From a virus, in the IMG/VR virus record IMGVR_UViG_3300030104_005742, positions 371 through 50,372 of that record: a stretch of 50,002 bases of DNA; one strand, 5' to 3'. Position 1 is the stretch's first letter, and each line of letters begins with the position of its first letter. Shown here one piece after another: positions 49,530 to 50,002 of this stretch. The translations under genes and the position numbers were made by a program. The notes under the pieces were generated by a model, which saw nothing but the letters and a program-made list of their open reading frames with translations, was not told where the DNA came from and made no database searches.

Positions 49530-50002
49530 TGAATATAGGTTATGCTTGCATTAACATGCAACTTTCTTACCCACAAAAATATGGTGGTAAAGAGAAAGGT
49601 GTAAAACCAATTACTACAGGTCGTAGTATGATTAAACGAACATTTGAATCTAAAGGAGTAGATTATGCTAGTGAGATTACATTAGCTAACGCTATGGACT
49701 TAGATAAGATTATTGATTGGAACATACTCAATGGTTACAATTTTTTTCGTATCACATCAGGTCTAGCACCTTGGAAGTCAGAGTATGAATGGACAGACTT
49801 AAAAGATTTGAAACAGATACAGATGTATCTACATTCTGCTGGTTTAAAAGCTAAAACACATAAGATTAGGATTACATCACATCCCGGTCCTTTCAATGTT
49901 CTAACTTCACCACATGAACACGTTGTTGATAATTGTGTGGTCGACTTAACAATGCACGGTGATGTGTTTGATATGTTAGGACAGAGTAGGACACATTACA
50001 AC
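49529..50002 (+). CDS. uvsE: UV-damage endonuclease UvsE/UvdE (partial, 3' end outside)
   Basis: The first 158 residues of a TIM-barrel UV endonuclease that nicks DNA 5' to pyrimidine dimers. NIGYACINMQL is the family start, NGYNFFRITSGLAPW and HSAGLKAKTHKIRITSHPGPFNVL carry conserved metal-site residues. The frame is open at the window edge. It fits a phage of sunlit or recently mixed surface water, but UvsE also occurs elsewhere. Confidence 0.9.
   Translation, partial: MNIGYACINMQLSYPQKYGGKEKGVKPITTGRSMIKRTFESKGVDYASEITLANAMDLDKIIDWNILNGYNFFRITSGLAPWKSEYEWTDLKDLKQIQMYLHSAGLKAKTHKIRITSHPGPFNVLTSPHEHVVDNCVVDLTMHGDVFDMLGQSRTHYN

Noticed and set aside
1-50002. Long open frames on the minus strand, such as 2063-2398 and 39138-39437
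   Set aside because: They lie opposite well-supported plus-strand genes, lack ribosome sites, and have no recognisable domains.
1-50002. CRISPR arrays, insertion sequences or integrase sites
   Set aside because: No regularly spaced repeats, transposase or terminal inverted repeats were seen.

Overview
The window is a compact, AT-rich, almost entirely plus-strand segment of a tailed-phage genome of the T4-like (Straboviridae/Kyanoviridae-type) kind. The evidence is a complete T4-type replication set: family B DNA polymerase gp43, sliding clamp gp45, clamp-loader subunits gp44 and gp62. Typical marine T4-like accessory genes accompany it: PhoH, UvsE-type UV endonuclease, MazG-like hydrolase, polynucleotide-kinase-like phosphatase, Nmad1-like protein. 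Genes overlap by a few bases (ATGA, taATG) nearly everywhere, and many genes are under 60 codons.

Layout. 1-186: tail of an unidentified gene. 255-6941: replisome block, with a DNA methyltransferase between clamp and clamp loader. 6941-9067: PD-(D/E)XK nuclease, SLOG protein, ribbon-helix-helix protein and small proteins. 9060-37588: a 28 kb glycan block with about a dozen glycosyltransferases plus nucleotide-sugar enzymes (GDP-mannose-dehydratase-like SDR, ColD-like PLP 3-dehydrase, split thiamine-diphosphate enzyme, RmlC-, RmlD- and PseB-like enzymes, heptose-kinase-like PfkB protein, two deacetylases, a formyltransferase). It contains three unusual fusion proteins and one frameshifted gene. 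37578-38676: adenine phosphoribosyltransferase and MTA/SAH nucleosidase, a probable adenine-salvage pair. 38676-42819: small proteins, lipoproteins, a secreted lysine-rich protein and micro membrane proteins. 42820-43486: a gene-free region with a terminator, repeated TTGACT-N18-TATATT promoters and inverted repeats. 43487-48859: small genes, MazG-like, a thioredoxin-fold protein with an in-frame TGA, a thioredoxin, PhoH. 48867-50002: a promoter, an HAD phosphatase, a micro gene and the start of uvsE.

The most striking item is 44959-46071. A signal peptide and TlpA/AhpC-like thioredoxin domain have TGA exactly where the first active-site cysteine belongs (W-TGA-P-S-C). A hairpin with a G-rich apical loop starts 11 bases after the TGA, and the frame stays open through thrombospondin-3-like repeats, a dockerin-like pair and a type IX secretion sorting domain. 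The simplest reading is a phage-encoded secreted selenoprotein; a nonsense mutation or sequencing error is the alternative. Type IX secretion plus dockerin repeats point to a host in the Bacteroidota/Chlorobi/Fibrobacterota/Marinimicrobia group; marine Marinimicrobia (SAR406) is my best guess, but this is inference.

How the genes may work together: the replisome copies the genome and the methyltransferase and Nmad1-like protein may mark or modify it. SAH from methylation could be recycled to AMP by the nucleosidase and phosphoribosyltransferase. The glycan block looks able to make unusual deoxy, branched or N-formylated sugars and transfer them to an unknown acceptor (virion protein, DNA or host surface). 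No flippase, polymerase or polyprenyl-phosphate sugar transferase is visible, which argues against a complete lipid-linked O-antigen pathway in this window.
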